From the IMG/VR virus record IMGVR_UViG_3300020410_000031, positions 1-36,055 of that record: DNA of 36,055 nt, one strand, 5' to 3'. The notes below the pieces were generated by a model, which was given only the letters and a program-made list of their open reading frames with translations, was not told the DNA's origin and ran no database searches. The translations under genes were made by a program, and so were the position numbers. Of the stretch, positions 21,607 to 29,037 are shown piece by piece; the first letter of the stretch is position 1, and every line of letters starts with the position of its first letter. This stretch comes from a virus.

Positions 21607-21885
21607 ATGGCACAAACAGTAACAGAATGTTTAAATGTGGCTACTGACAGCGTAAATCTTATAAATGGTGTAAAAGCTGGAAGTTGGGATGTTGAAGGTA
21701 TGACACAAGCTGAAATAAATTCAATGGTACAAAGAAATGTTGACCATTTAGAAACTATTTTAGAATATGCACCTGTTGATAGTGATGATGAAACGCCTAA
21801 TGTAAAAGGCTCATCTAGTAGTAAAAAAACTGATTGTACTAACGCTATCACTGTAGGTAAAGCGTACATAACTTCAAATAGTTAA
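21607..21885 (+). CDS. Small protein after the tail fibre
   Basis: 92 residues with two Cys (C8, C77 region) and a helical N-terminal half (NVATDSVNLINGVK). No family recognised. It starts 1 nt after the fibre stop and has GGAG upstream, so it is co-translated with the fibre. A fibre-assembly accessory role is possible but unproven. Its reverse-strand frame is a shadow. Confidence 0.65.
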   Translation: MAQTVTECLNVATDSVNLINGVKAGSWDVEGMTQAEINSMVQRNVDHLETILEYAPVDSDDETPNVKGSSSSKKTDCTNAITVGKAYITSNS

Positions 21886-21914
21886 CAAGACTAAACACTT
21901 GAGGAGGTGTAATT

Positions 21915-22160
21915 ATGTCAAATGTGGATAATGGTATCGTTATAGATGGTACTGAAATTAAAGAGTCAGATATGACTCAAAAACAAATTTATTTAACAAA
22001 TCAATGTAAAGATTTATTAAATAAAAAAGGTAGGCTTGAATTTGAATTAGATCAAGTACAAGCTAGTTTAAACGTGTTTCAGCAAGCTTTGGTACAGGAA
22101 ACTAAAAAAGAAGCAGATGAAATACTTGACTCAGAGAAATCTGAAGGAGAGAAAAAATGA
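21915..22160 (+). CDS. Small coiled-coil protein
   Basis: 81 residues. The N-terminus (NGIVIDGTEIKESDMTQKQI) leads into a long charged helix (CKDLLNKKGRLEFELDQVQASLNVFQQAL) that is a coiled coil by its heptad pattern. It has GAGGAGG before the start. This class of small phage helical protein is common near tail genes in marine phages. It overlaps the next gene by 4 nt. Function unknown. Confidence 0.68.
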   Translation: MSNVDNGIVIDGTEIKESDMTQKQIYLTNQCKDLLNKKGRLEFELDQVQASLNVFQQALVQETKKEADEILDSEKSEGEKK

Positions 22161-22321
22161 TGTGGGCTAATATTATAGTTTGGATTACAGCAATTATATC
22201 TATAGCTTCAGTTATAGCAGCAATAACTCCAACCCCTAAAGATGACCATTGGTTTAGCTATTTATACAAAGTAATAGATTGGTGTGCATTAAATGTTTTA
22301 AAAGCTAAGGACAAAGGATGA
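22157..22321 (+). CDS. 54-residue single-pass membrane protein
   Basis: ATG at 22157 overlaps the previous stop (ATGA) and the TGA at 22319-22321 overlaps the next start. The N-terminal half is a hydrophobic helix (WANIIVWITAIISIASVIAAI), followed by a polar tail with HWFSYLYKVIDWCALN. No signal peptide cleavage site is evident, so it is probably a bitopic inner-membrane protein. Reads as a real gene because of overlap on both sides. Function unknown. Confidence 0.65.
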   Translation: MMWANIIVWITAIISIASVIAAITPTPKDDHWFSYLYKVIDWCALNVLKAKDKG

Positions 22322-22479
22322 GTTGGTTAGAAAAAATGTGGAGCAAAGTTACTGGTACTGAAAAAGTAAAAGTAAGAGCTAGAAACAAAAAAGGACACTA
22401 CGTAGCTGATGATAAATCTACACCTGATGTGGATGAAGCTTGGACTACTAAAAGAGTGAAAAAATCTGAAAAATCCTAA
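22318..22479 (+). CDS. 53-residue basic protein
   Basis: Starts at ATG 22318 (overlapping TGA) and stops at TAA 22477-22479, overlapping the nuclease start. It begins MSWLEKMWSKVTG and is Lys/Arg-rich throughout (KVKVRARNKKGHYVADDK). No family recognised. Tight coupling on both sides supports translation. Confidence 0.65.
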   Translation: MSWLEKMWSKVTGTEKVKVRARNKKGHYVADDKSTPDVDEAWTTKRVKKSEKS

Positions 22480-22859
22480 TGGCTAAATCACCTGATGCGT
22501 TTGTTTATAACGCTACATTAGAACGTATAGTAGATGGCGATACTTTTGATTGTTGTCTAGATTTAGGTTTTGATGTAAAGCTACACAAACAACGCGTCAG
22601 ACTTGCAGGTATAGATACACCTGAAAGTAGAACTAGAGATTTAGCAGAAAAGAAACTAGGTCTAGCAGCAAAAGCACGATTAAAAGAATTGTGTATAGGC
22701 ACTTTAAAAGTTAAGTCTTTAGGTAAAGGAAAGTATGGTCGTATATTAGGCATACCTTATACAGAAGATGGCAGAGATATATGTCAAGTGTTAATAAAAG
22801 AGGGTCATGCCGTAGCATACGACGGAGGCAAAAAGAAAAAAGTTTGGGGTGATTACTAA
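22479..22859 (+). CDS. SNase-fold (thermonuclease-like) nuclease
   Basis: 126 residues, a compact staphylococcal-nuclease domain without signal peptide. The catalytic set is present: D19-G-D21-T, R41 in VRLAGIDTPE with D46, T47 and E49, and R88 in KYGRILG, corresponding to R35, D40, T41, E43 and R87 of S. aureus nuclease. This family cuts DNA and RNA using calcium. As an intracellular enzyme it may degrade host DNA or process phage DNA ends. It lies between membrane genes and the curli cluster, co-translated with both neighbours. Confidence 0.85.
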   Translation: MAKSPDAFVYNATLERIVDGDTFDCCLDLGFDVKLHKQRVRLAGIDTPESRTRDLAEKKLGLAAKARLKELCIGTLKVKSLGKGKYGRILGIPYTEDGRDICQVLIKEGHAVAYDGGKKKKVWGDY

Positions 22860-23209
22860 TGGAATCAGTCGTCACTTTAATTCAAGAAGTAGGGTTTCCT
22901 ATCGCTGCAGCTCTTGGGCTTGGGTGGTTTATTTATAAACTTATCATGCGTATAGTTGACGGCATGGAAACTAAACTAGACACCGTTGATGAAAAAGTAG
23001 AAGGACAGATAGCAGCAATAGAAGAAAGGTTAGGAACTAAATTAGATACACAACACGGTATATTAGTAGCCCTAATAGATAGAGTACGTAGTTTAGATAA
23101 TGAAATTATAAGGCAAGATACGTTAGTAAAAACTATACTAGGTGTACCACAACTTATAGACAGTAATAAAATAGCTAAAGCGAGTAGAGATGACCAAAGA
23201 AAAGACTGA
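22859..23209 (+). CDS. YvrJ-like membrane protein with periplasmic or cytoplasmic coiled coil
   Basis: 116 residues. The N-terminal helix VVTLIQEVGFPIAAALGLGWFIYKLIMRI resembles the YvrJ/holin-like short membrane proteins (GFPI motif). A long coiled coil follows (ETKLDTVDEKVEGQIAAIEERLGTKLD). The last 20 nt overlap csgF, so the two are coupled. It may be a membrane partner of the export system or a lysis accessory protein. YvrJ similarity is from pattern only. Confidence 0.62.
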   Translation: MESVVTLIQEVGFPIAAALGLGWFIYKLIMRIVDGMETKLDTVDEKVEGQIAAIEERLGTKLDTQHGILVALIDRVRSLDNEIIRQDTLVKTILGVPQLIDSNKIAKASRDDQRKD

Positions 23210-23675
23210 TAATACTTGGATTTATAGGGTAGCAGGATTGCTATGTATTTTCTTTTTTCTTGTAGTTTTAACAAAACCTTTATTGGCAGACACTATAACT
23301 TTTAAATTTAAAAATCCTAGTTTTAGTGGCATAGGCACGTCAAGTCACTACCTGACTATAGAAAACCAAGAGTTTAACCGTAAAGAAGCATTGAAAGCAG
23401 AAATCAAAGCTTTACAAGAACAAATAGAAAGAGATAAAGAAAATACCACTCTAGCTCGTTTTATCAGGAACCTCGAGAGTCGTATTTATGCACAACTTTC
23501 TAGACAATTAGTAGAAAATTTATTTGGGGAAACTCCCAGTACAGAGGGTACTTTAACCCTTGAAGGCAACACTATTAAATACAGCGTTGTTGATGGAATA
23601 ATTACTTTAACTATAACAGATGCAGATGGGAATGTTACGACTATATCTTTACCCGTTGGTAATTTTACTTTCTAG
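23190..23675 (+). CDS. csgF: CsgF-like curli assembly factor
   Basis: 161 residues. A signal-type helix (VAGLLCIFFFLVVLTKPLLA) is followed by a predicted mature start DTITFKFKNPSFSG, which matches E. coli CsgF GTMTFQFRNPNFGG. The middle helix LARFIRNLESRIYAQLSRQL aligns with the CsgF LDNFTQAIQSQILGGLL helix and the C-terminus with its VTDRKTGQTSTIQV strand. CsgF's N-terminus inserts in the CsgG barrel as a second constriction and its C-terminal part nucleates fibres at the surface. An extra coiled coil of about 25 residues (about 54-80) is not in E. coli CsgF. Overlaps csgG by 44 nt from the chosen csgG start. Confidence 0.9.
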   Translation: MTKEKTDNTWIYRVAGLLCIFFFLVVLTKPLLADTITFKFKNPSFSGIGTSSHYLTIENQEFNRKEALKAEIKALQEQIERDKENTTLARFIRNLESRIYAQLSRQLVENLFGETPSTEGTLTLEGNTIKYSVVDGIITLTITDADGNVTTISLPVGNFTF

Positions 23676-24489
23676 TTGTAGCCTTACACCTGTAGATAAA
23701 AGTCTTACAACTACTGAAACTTTACCAAACGTTTTACAAGCACAGTCTGAGGAGCTGTTTAATGTAGCTCAACCTAAAGTACCCATAGTAGTAGCAGTTT
23801 ACCCTAATAGTTTCACTGATCAAACAGGTCAACGTAAAAGTAATAGTGAGTTTGCTCTATTCAGTACAGCTTTAACACAAGCACCCAATCATTTACTAAT
23901 ACGTTCACTTAAAAACGCTTCTAACGGTAAGTTTTTTAGAGTAGCAGAAAGGGTAGGTTTAGATAATTTAACTAAAGAAAGACAACTTATACGTTCAGCA
24001 AGAGAGCAAAATGAAGATAAAGATGGGGCTAAACCACTTATGCCTTTATTATTTGCTGGTGTTTTAGTTGAAGGTGCAGTTATAGGTTATGACACTAATA
24101 TAAAAAGTGGTGGCATTGGAGCTAGATATTTAGGTATAGGTTCTAGTAAACAGTATAGAATAGATAATATTACTATCTCCCTACGTATGGTGAGTGTAGC
24201 TACAGGTGAAGTTTTAATTGATGTATTAATAACTAAAGAAATATACAGTTATGGTCAATCACAAGACGTATTTAAGTTTATTGAAGCAGGTACAGAGCTA
24301 GTAGAAATAGAGATGGGTGACTCACAAAACGAAGTCACAACACTAGCACTTTTAAGGGCTATAGAGTCAGGAGTTTTAGAAATCATAAAAATAGGTTATA
24401 GTAAAGGTTTCTGGGAGGAAAAATATGAAACAATTGATATTGATAAGCCTGATTGTGGCGACGAGTGTAACGAAGCTATACGGGGCTGA
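23632..24489 (+). CDS. csgG: CsgG-like curli export lipoprotein pore
   Basis: I choose ATG 23632, giving a signal MLRLYLYPLVILLSSC that matches E. coli MQRLFLLVAVMLLSGC; ATG 23620 would add four residues. The lipobox LSSC predicts an outer-membrane lipoprotein. The body aligns throughout: DQTGQ, ERQLIRSAREQN, VEGAVIGYDTNIKSGGIGARYLGIG, and the pair LRMVSVATGEVL with VFKFIE. Family knowledge: nine copies make a 36-strand outer-membrane channel with a narrow periplasmic eyelet. By eye the eyelet loop differs: F56 is kept but Y51 is not obviously present. Its 3' end overlaps the next gene by 65 nt. Confidence 0.94.
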   Translation: MLRLYLYPLVILLSSCSLTPVDKSLTTTETLPNVLQAQSEELFNVAQPKVPIVVAVYPNSFTDQTGQRKSNSEFALFSTALTQAPNHLLIRSLKNASNGKFFRVAERVGLDNLTKERQLIRSAREQNEDKDGAKPLMPLLFAGVLVEGAVIGYDTNIKSGGIGARYLGIGSSKQYRIDNITISLRMVSVATGEVLIDVLITKEIYSYGQSQDVFKFIEAGTELVEIEMGDSQNEVTTLALLRAIESGVLEIIKIGYSKGFWEEKYETIDIDKPDCGDECNEAIRG

Positions 24490-25141
24490 TAATGAAATAT
24501 ATGTTGACCAGAGTGGTGCAACAGCTAATATAGATTTAGAACAACTTGGTTCTGGAAATATAATAGGTGGTTTAAATTCTGCAGCAGGTAGTTTAACTGC
24601 TTTAGATTTAGATGGGCTTAGTTTAACGTTAGATATAAATCAATTAGGTGACACTAATAAATTTTTAGGCGATATATTAGGTGATAGTATCACAGGTTTT
24701 TTTGAGTTTGACGGTGATAGTAATACTTTTACTATACAAGGTGACCCAACAAATACTTATGGTATAGACAGTTCTAATTACAACGTAAGCGTAACAGGTA
24801 CTACTAATACTTTTACTTTAGATCACGGCACAAGTGCTCTTGCTGCTACGTTAGATTTAGATTGGATTATACAAGGCGATGGCAACACTTTTGATTTTGA
24901 CATAAATTATGATGGTGGTACTTCTTATGTTGATGTTGATGGAGATAGTAATACTCTGAACTTTACAGGTTCTGGTTATGCTGGTGGATATTTTTATTTA
25001 GACCAGACAGGTAATTCTAGAACATTTAATATACAACAATTAAGTACACAAGATAATGACTGGCTTAAGATTATTTCTAACGGTAATAACGGTACTGTTT
25101 GCGTCATTCAAAACGACCAAGGTACAAGCACAAGCTGTTGA
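24425..25141 (+). CDS. Secreted curlin-like repeat protein (probable amyloid substrate)
   Basis: 238 residues with a clear signal (MKQLILISLIVATSVTKLYG) and strong GGGAGG ribosome binding site within csgG. The mature protein repeats the curlin style Q-x-G-x-x-N with alternating hydrophobics: DQSGATANIDLEQLGSGN, INQLGDTNKF, IIQGDGNTFDF, LDQTGNSRTFNIQQ and a G-D-S-N-T group. These resemble CsgA/CsgB repeats (S-x5-Q-x-G-x-G-N-x-A-x3-Q) but are more irregular and Asp-rich. Two Cys close the C-terminus. With csgF and csgG directly upstream it is the likely exported fibre subunit or nucleator. Amyloid formation itself is inferred. Confidence 0.78.
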   Translation: MKQLILISLIVATSVTKLYGADNEIYVDQSGATANIDLEQLGSGNIIGGLNSAAGSLTALDLDGLSLTLDINQLGDTNKFLGDILGDSITGFFEFDGDSNTFTIQGDPTNTYGIDSSNYNVSVTGTTNTFTLDHGTSALAATLDLDWIIQGDGNTFDFDINYDGGTSYVDVDGDSNTLNFTGSGYAGGYFYLDQTGNSRTFNIQQLSTQDNDWLKIISNGNNGTVCVIQNDQGTSTSC

Positions 25142-26168
25142 TATAGGTGATATTTCTGAATTAAGGGGTAACGCCCAAATACTAAGGGATAAACCTTATC
25201 AAGCTGATTTAGAATTTGCTATACAAAGCAATGATGAAGCTATAACTACTAACGGTAGAATGGCCATAACTTTTCTTGACGAGTCGGTAGTCAAACTTAC
25301 TGAACACTCACAACTACTCATTGATGAGTATATTTACGACCCTGACCCTAGTAAATCAAAAATGTCACTTAATTTTGCTTTAGGTACAGCTAGATTTATA
25401 ACAGGTAATTTAAACCGTATAGATAAACAGAATATAAAACTTAGTACACCTACAGCGAATATCGCCATACGTGGTACAGATTTCACGGCTACCGTAGATG
25501 AGTTAGGTAGAAGTTTAATTATACTATTACCAGACGCTCTAGGACTCTCCAGCGGTGAAATAGAAGTAGTTACGGCTATGGGTACGGTTATATTAAATAA
25601 GCCCTATGAAGCTACTACAGTTAATGTGTTTGAATCAGCACCTAGTAAACCTGTTGTATTAGATTTAAGTTTAGATATTATTGATAATATGTTAATAGTT
25701 ACCCCGCCTAAAGAGGAACAAGTTTTAACAGAAGAGTCTAACGTAGTAAAAACTAATAATTTTTTAGACTTTAATGATTTAGATATTGATTATTTAGCAG
25801 AAGATTTTTTAGATGATAACAGTTTAGAATTTACAGAACTAGATATAAATTATTTAGATGTAAATTTTTTAGAAGATTTACTAGACATACTTGACGTACT
25901 TGCTATTAAAGAAGAGGAGGATCAATTAGCGTTGGCTACAGGTATCAACATAAGCGGAACTTTGATAGGTCAAGATGCTAATACACAAATTACAACAATT
26001 ATTACAGGTCAAACTATAAGTTTACGCAGAAAAGTAAGCGAAAACGCTAGGGTTGACTTAAACGTAGAGGGCAGTTATACAGTAATCTTTATTCAAGATG
26101 GGGTTTCAAATACAGTAAAAATAAACGGTGGCGGTGATTCTGTTATAACTATAAAACAGAGCAGTTAA
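25056..26168 (+). CDS. FecR-domain secreted protein
   Basis: 370 residues. A signal peptide (LRLFLTVITVLFASF, cleavage near VQAQA) precedes a FecR domain (about 30-160): REMs such as LRGNAQILRDK, LDESVVKLTEHSQLLIDEY and the signature TPTANIAIRGTDFTATVDE. The C-terminal half has several acidic D/L-rich segments (DFNDLDIDYLAEDFLDD, LDVNFLEDLLDIL). FecR domains sense signals or anchor in the envelope, often next to CHASE2 cyclases in bacteria. The start overlaps the curlin gene by 86 nt and the cyclase begins 1 nt after its stop, so the three are coupled. No sigma factor or TonB receptor accompanies it. Confidence 0.85.
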   Translation: MTGLRLFLTVITVLFASFKTTKVQAQAVDIGDISELRGNAQILRDKPYQADLEFAIQSNDEAITTNGRMAITFLDESVVKLTEHSQLLIDEYIYDPDPSKSKMSLNFALGTARFITGNLNRIDKQNIKLSTPTANIAIRGTDFTATVDELGRSLIILLPDALGLSSGEIEVVTAMGTVILNKPYEATTVNVFESAPSKPVVLDLSLDIIDNMLIVTPPKEEQVLTEESNVVKTNNFLDFNDLDIDYLAEDFLDDNSLEFTELDINYLDVNFLEDLLDILDVLAIKEEEDQLALATGINISGTLIGQDANTQITTIITGQTISLRRKVSENARVDLNVEGSYTVIFIQDGVSNTVKINGGGDSVITIKQSS

Positions 26169-26169
26169 A

Positions 26170-27903
26170 ATGAAACGATACATAATACCATTATTAATAT
26201 TATTAGCATTACCTTTATTATTTCAAAGTACACCTACTGAAATAATTAAATTAAAAACATTTGATGCTTTGATAAAAACTCCAGAGCCATCAGGTAATTT
26301 TGTTATACTTAATATTACAGAGGACGATGTAGAACGTGAGGGCGGTTATCCATTACCTAGAGATCGTTTAGCAAACATACAACTTGAATTACTGGGCAAA
26401 GGTGCATTAGGTGTAGGTTGGGTCATATCATTCCCACAAGCAGATAGAATGGGCGGTGATAGTAGGTTCGTTAGCAGTTTAGGTTATGCACCTAGTGTTT
26501 TGGCTACGTTTGAAAACGGTAAAGGTGTGTACCCTAAAACAACAGGAACTGTCATAAGAGGACCAGATGCTGGCGGTATACAATCTACAGGCATAAAAGA
26601 AAACTATTATGTGTATGAAAATATTTTGCAGGGTGTTGCTACAGCTCCTACTGAGGTTGACCAACTTGTAAGGCGTATTCCTCTCTTACTTAAGAGCCCG
26701 AATGGTTGGTCAGCTTCTTTCGGCACACAAGTTTTAAAAATTTTAACCAACACTCCAACATACATAATCACAACCAATGATAACGGGGTACAAGAAATAG
26801 CAGTTAGGGGTTTACCACCAGTTAAAACAGATAGTTTTGGTCGTAAATGGATAAGTTGGGTTGATACGCCACAAACAGATTTACAAGAAATGAACGTAAA
26901 TGGTAAATTTGTGTTTGTAGGTGTTACCGCTAACGGTGTCATGCCACAAGTTGCTACTCCTGTAGGTTTACTAGAGCCACACAAAATACAGGCAGCACTC
27001 GCTGAATCTATACTGATACAAAATAGTCCTTACATACCTGATTGGTCACTAGCTGTTGAATTAACTGTATTTTTATTTGGTGTAGTGTTAATATGGTTTT
27101 TACTTCAATATTTAGGTATAACTTTAGGGATAGTTACTGCGTCAGGTGTAATGATACTTACTGGTTTTTTAGGTTATTATTCTATAACTAAAGGAATATT
27201 GATTGATGTAACTTGGACATTAATTTCTGAATTTATAACTGCTTCTACTGCATTTTACCTACGTTTTAGACAACAATATAAATTACGTCAATTAATTAAA
27301 AAACAGTTTGAACATTATCTCGATCCACGACAGGTAAAATTACTACAGAAAAATCCTGATTTATTAAAATTAGGTGGTGAAAAAAGAAACTGTACTTTTT
27401 TATTCACCGACGTAAGAGGTTTTACATCTTTATCAGAAAAATTAGAACCAGAACAGGTTACTGAAATTATGAACAAAGCCTTAACTATACAATCAAATGC
27501 TGTAAAAGAGTATGGAGGTATGGTTGATAAGTATATTGGTGATGCAATGATGGCTATATTTAATGCTCCTATAGATTTACCTAACCATGAAGATAGAGCT
27601 ATAAAAACAGCATTAAAAATAATAGAAGATATGAAAAAAGCAGATATAGGAGTAGCAATAGGAATAGGAATTAATACGGGTAAAGCAGTAGTAGGCAACA
27701 TGGGAAGCGAAACTAGGTTTGATTATTCAGCGATAGGAGACCCTGTTAACACTGCTGCTAGGCTTGAATCAGCAACTAAAGAAGTAGGTGTAGATTTAAT
27801 AATAGGTGAAAATACTAAAAAAAGTTGCGATTTTAAGTTAAAATTGTTAAAACCAATTAAAGTTAAGGGTAAAAAAGAATCATTAACTATATATACGGTA
27901 TGA
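26170..27903 (+). CDS. CHASE2-domain class III adenylate cyclase
   Basis: 577 residues. A signal anchor (5-18) leads to a periplasmic CHASE2 sensor (about 25-288, with ILNITEDDVEREGGYPLPRDRL). Three transmembrane helices lie at about 293-315, 320-338 and 343-365. The cytoplasmic class III catalytic domain (about 405-577) has all key residues: metal Asp D414 (FTDVRGF) and D458 (KYIGDAM), adenine-selecting K454 and D524 (IGDPVN), and transition-state N527 and R531 (NTAARLE). Family knowledge: it turns ATP into cyclic AMP in response to a periplasmic or FecR-linked signal. It would raise host cAMP. A stop-start overlap couples it to the lysis genes. Confidence 0.93.
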   Translation: MKRYIIPLLILLALPLLFQSTPTEIIKLKTFDALIKTPEPSGNFVILNITEDDVEREGGYPLPRDRLANIQLELLGKGALGVGWVISFPQADRMGGDSRFVSSLGYAPSVLATFENGKGVYPKTTGTVIRGPDAGGIQSTGIKENYYVYENILQGVATAPTEVDQLVRRIPLLLKSPNGWSASFGTQVLKILTNTPTYIITTNDNGVQEIAVRGLPPVKTDSFGRKWISWVDTPQTDLQEMNVNGKFVFVGVTANGVMPQVATPVGLLEPHKIQAALAESILIQNSPYIPDWSLAVELTVFLFGVVLIWFLLQYLGITLGIVTASGVMILTGFLGYYSITKGILIDVTWTLISEFITASTAFYLRFRQQYKLRQLIKKQFEHYLDPRQVKLLQKNPDLLKLGGEKRNCTFLFTDVRGFTSLSEKLEPEQVTEIMNKALTIQSNAVKEYGGMVDKYIGDAMMAIFNAPIDLPNHEDRAIKTALKIIEDMKKADIGVAIGIGINTGKAVVGNMGSETRFDYSAIGDPVNTAARLESATKEVGVDLIIGENTKKSCDFKLKLLKPIKVKGKKESLTIYTV

Positions 27904-28115
27904 ATATGAATAAAACATTAAGTGTTCAAGACGTGGCTGCAGATCTTGCAGTTTCTAAAAAAGAAAACGCAGAACGTTGGAAAACTGCATTCAATGAGTT
28001 TGCTGATATTAAACAAGAAATAACCTCTATAAACAATACTATAAAAATGGCTACGTTTGGCGTATTTAGTTTTATAGGTGCATTAACTATAGCGGTCGTA
28101 ACGGTGATTATATGA
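27900..28115 (+). CDS. Small C-terminal-anchored membrane protein, possible lysis accessory
   Basis: 71 residues, ATGA overlap with the cyclase and overlapping the holin start by 4 nt. Residues 15-48 are a charged helix with coiled-coil character (KKENAERWKTAFNEFADIKQEI) and 49-71 a single transmembrane segment (MATFGVFSFIGALTIAVVTVII). This topology resembles small membrane lysis proteins such as XhlA-type factors, but there is no specific family match. It belongs to the lysis cassette by position. Confidence 0.68.
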   Translation: MNMNKTLSVQDVAADLAVSKKENAERWKTAFNEFADIKQEITSINNTIKMATFGVFSFIGALTIAVVTVII

Positions 28116-28591
28116 AAGGAATATTAAAAAACATAGTAGGAGCAGTAGCTCCAACAATAGGTACAGCATTAGGTGGACCAATGGGTAATATGGCTATGGG
28201 TAAAATAGCTGAAGTATTAGGCGTATCTAATGACCAAAAATCTATACAACAAGCTATACAAAACGCTACACCAGAACAAATGTTAGAGTTGAAAAAAGCT
28301 GAGCAAGAGTTTGAAGTACAGATGAAAGAACTTGACGTAGACGTTTTTAAACTTGAAGTAGCTGACAAACAAAATGCTAGAGGCATGTTCAGTAAAGATT
28401 GGACTGCTAGAATAATAGGTTTATTTACTATAGGTGGATTTTTAGGATACATATTTTTAGTTACCTTACAACCACCAGAACAAAACAGTGAAGCACTGAT
28501 TAACTTAGTGCTAGGTTACTTAGGAGGGTTAGCAAGTGCAATTATTTCGTTCTATTTTGGGGCGTCTCACACCAGCGATAAAGGAGAGTAG
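28112..28591 (+). CDS. Holin of the GTA 3-TM type
   Basis: 159 residues. The family signature ADKQNARGMFSKDWTARIIGLFTIGGFLGYIFLVTLQ (85-120) and a second helix NLVLGYLGGLASAIISFYFGASH (131-153) match the phage and gene-transfer-agent holin_3TM proteins as far as I recognise. The first 30 residues are Gly-rich and could insert as the third segment. It would make holes in the inner membrane to release the endolysin. The TAG stop ends 1 nt before the lysozyme start, inside the GGAGAG Shine-Dalgarno. Confidence 0.82.
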   Translation: MKGILKNIVGAVAPTIGTALGGPMGNMAMGKIAEVLGVSNDQKSIQQAIQNATPEQMLELKKAEQEFEVQMKELDVDVFKLEVADKQNARGMFSKDWTARIIGLFTIGGFLGYIFLVTLQPPEQNSEALINLVLGYLGGLASAIISFYFGASHTSDKGE

Positions 28592-28592
28592 T

Positions 28593-29036
28593 ATGAAAAT
28601 ATCACAAGAGGGCTTGTCCCTTATAAAAAAATTTGAGGGTTGTGAGCTTGAAGCCTATAAATGTGCTGCGGGCGTATGGACAATAGGTTACGGTTCAACA
28701 AAAGGAGTAGAAGAGGGCAATACCATCACACAAGAAGAAGCTGATAAACTTCTACTGGATGAGATGGAAGAGTACGAAGGATACATAAACGATATGGTTA
28801 AAGTAGATTTAAAACAAAATGAGTTTGATGCTTTAGTTTCGTGGGTATATAATTTAGGTTCTTCTAATCTTAGTTCTTCTACTTTATTACAAAAATTAAA
28901 TACTAAAGAATGGGACGATGTACCTAATCAAATAAAAAGATGGAATAAAGCGGGTGGTAAAGTTTTACAAGGCTTAATAAGAAGAAGAGAAGCAGAAGCT
29001 TTATTATTCGAGGGTAAAGAGTGGCACGAGGTTTAA
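28593..29036 (+). CDS. Endolysin, T4-type lysozyme (GH24)
   Basis: 147 residues from ATG 28593, chosen because AAGGAGAG lies just upstream; a start at 28536 would add 19 residues inside the holin. The catalytic Glu is E15 in KKFEGCELEAY. The TIGYGS motif (30-35) fits the GH24 signature, with Cys24 at the place where T4 lysozyme has Asp20, a variant found in other phage lysozymes. The C-terminal helical lobe has VSWVYNLGSSNLSSSTLL and LQGLIRRREAEALLF. It cuts the N-acetylmuramyl bonds of peptidoglycan. No signal peptide, so it depends on the holin. Confidence 0.92.
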   Translation: MKISQEGLSLIKKFEGCELEAYKCAAGVWTIGYGSTKGVEEGNTITQEEADKLLLDEMEEYEGYINDMVKVDLKQNEFDALVSWVYNLGSSNLSSSTLLQKLNTKEWDDVPNQIKRWNKAGGKVLQGLIRRREAEALLFEGKEWHEV

Positions 29037-29037
29037 T

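Noticed and set aside
28536-28592. Upstream start for the lysozyme giving 19 more residues
   Set aside because: The Shine-Dalgarno AAGGAGAG is just before 28593, and the earlier start lies within the holin's final helix with no ribosome binding site.
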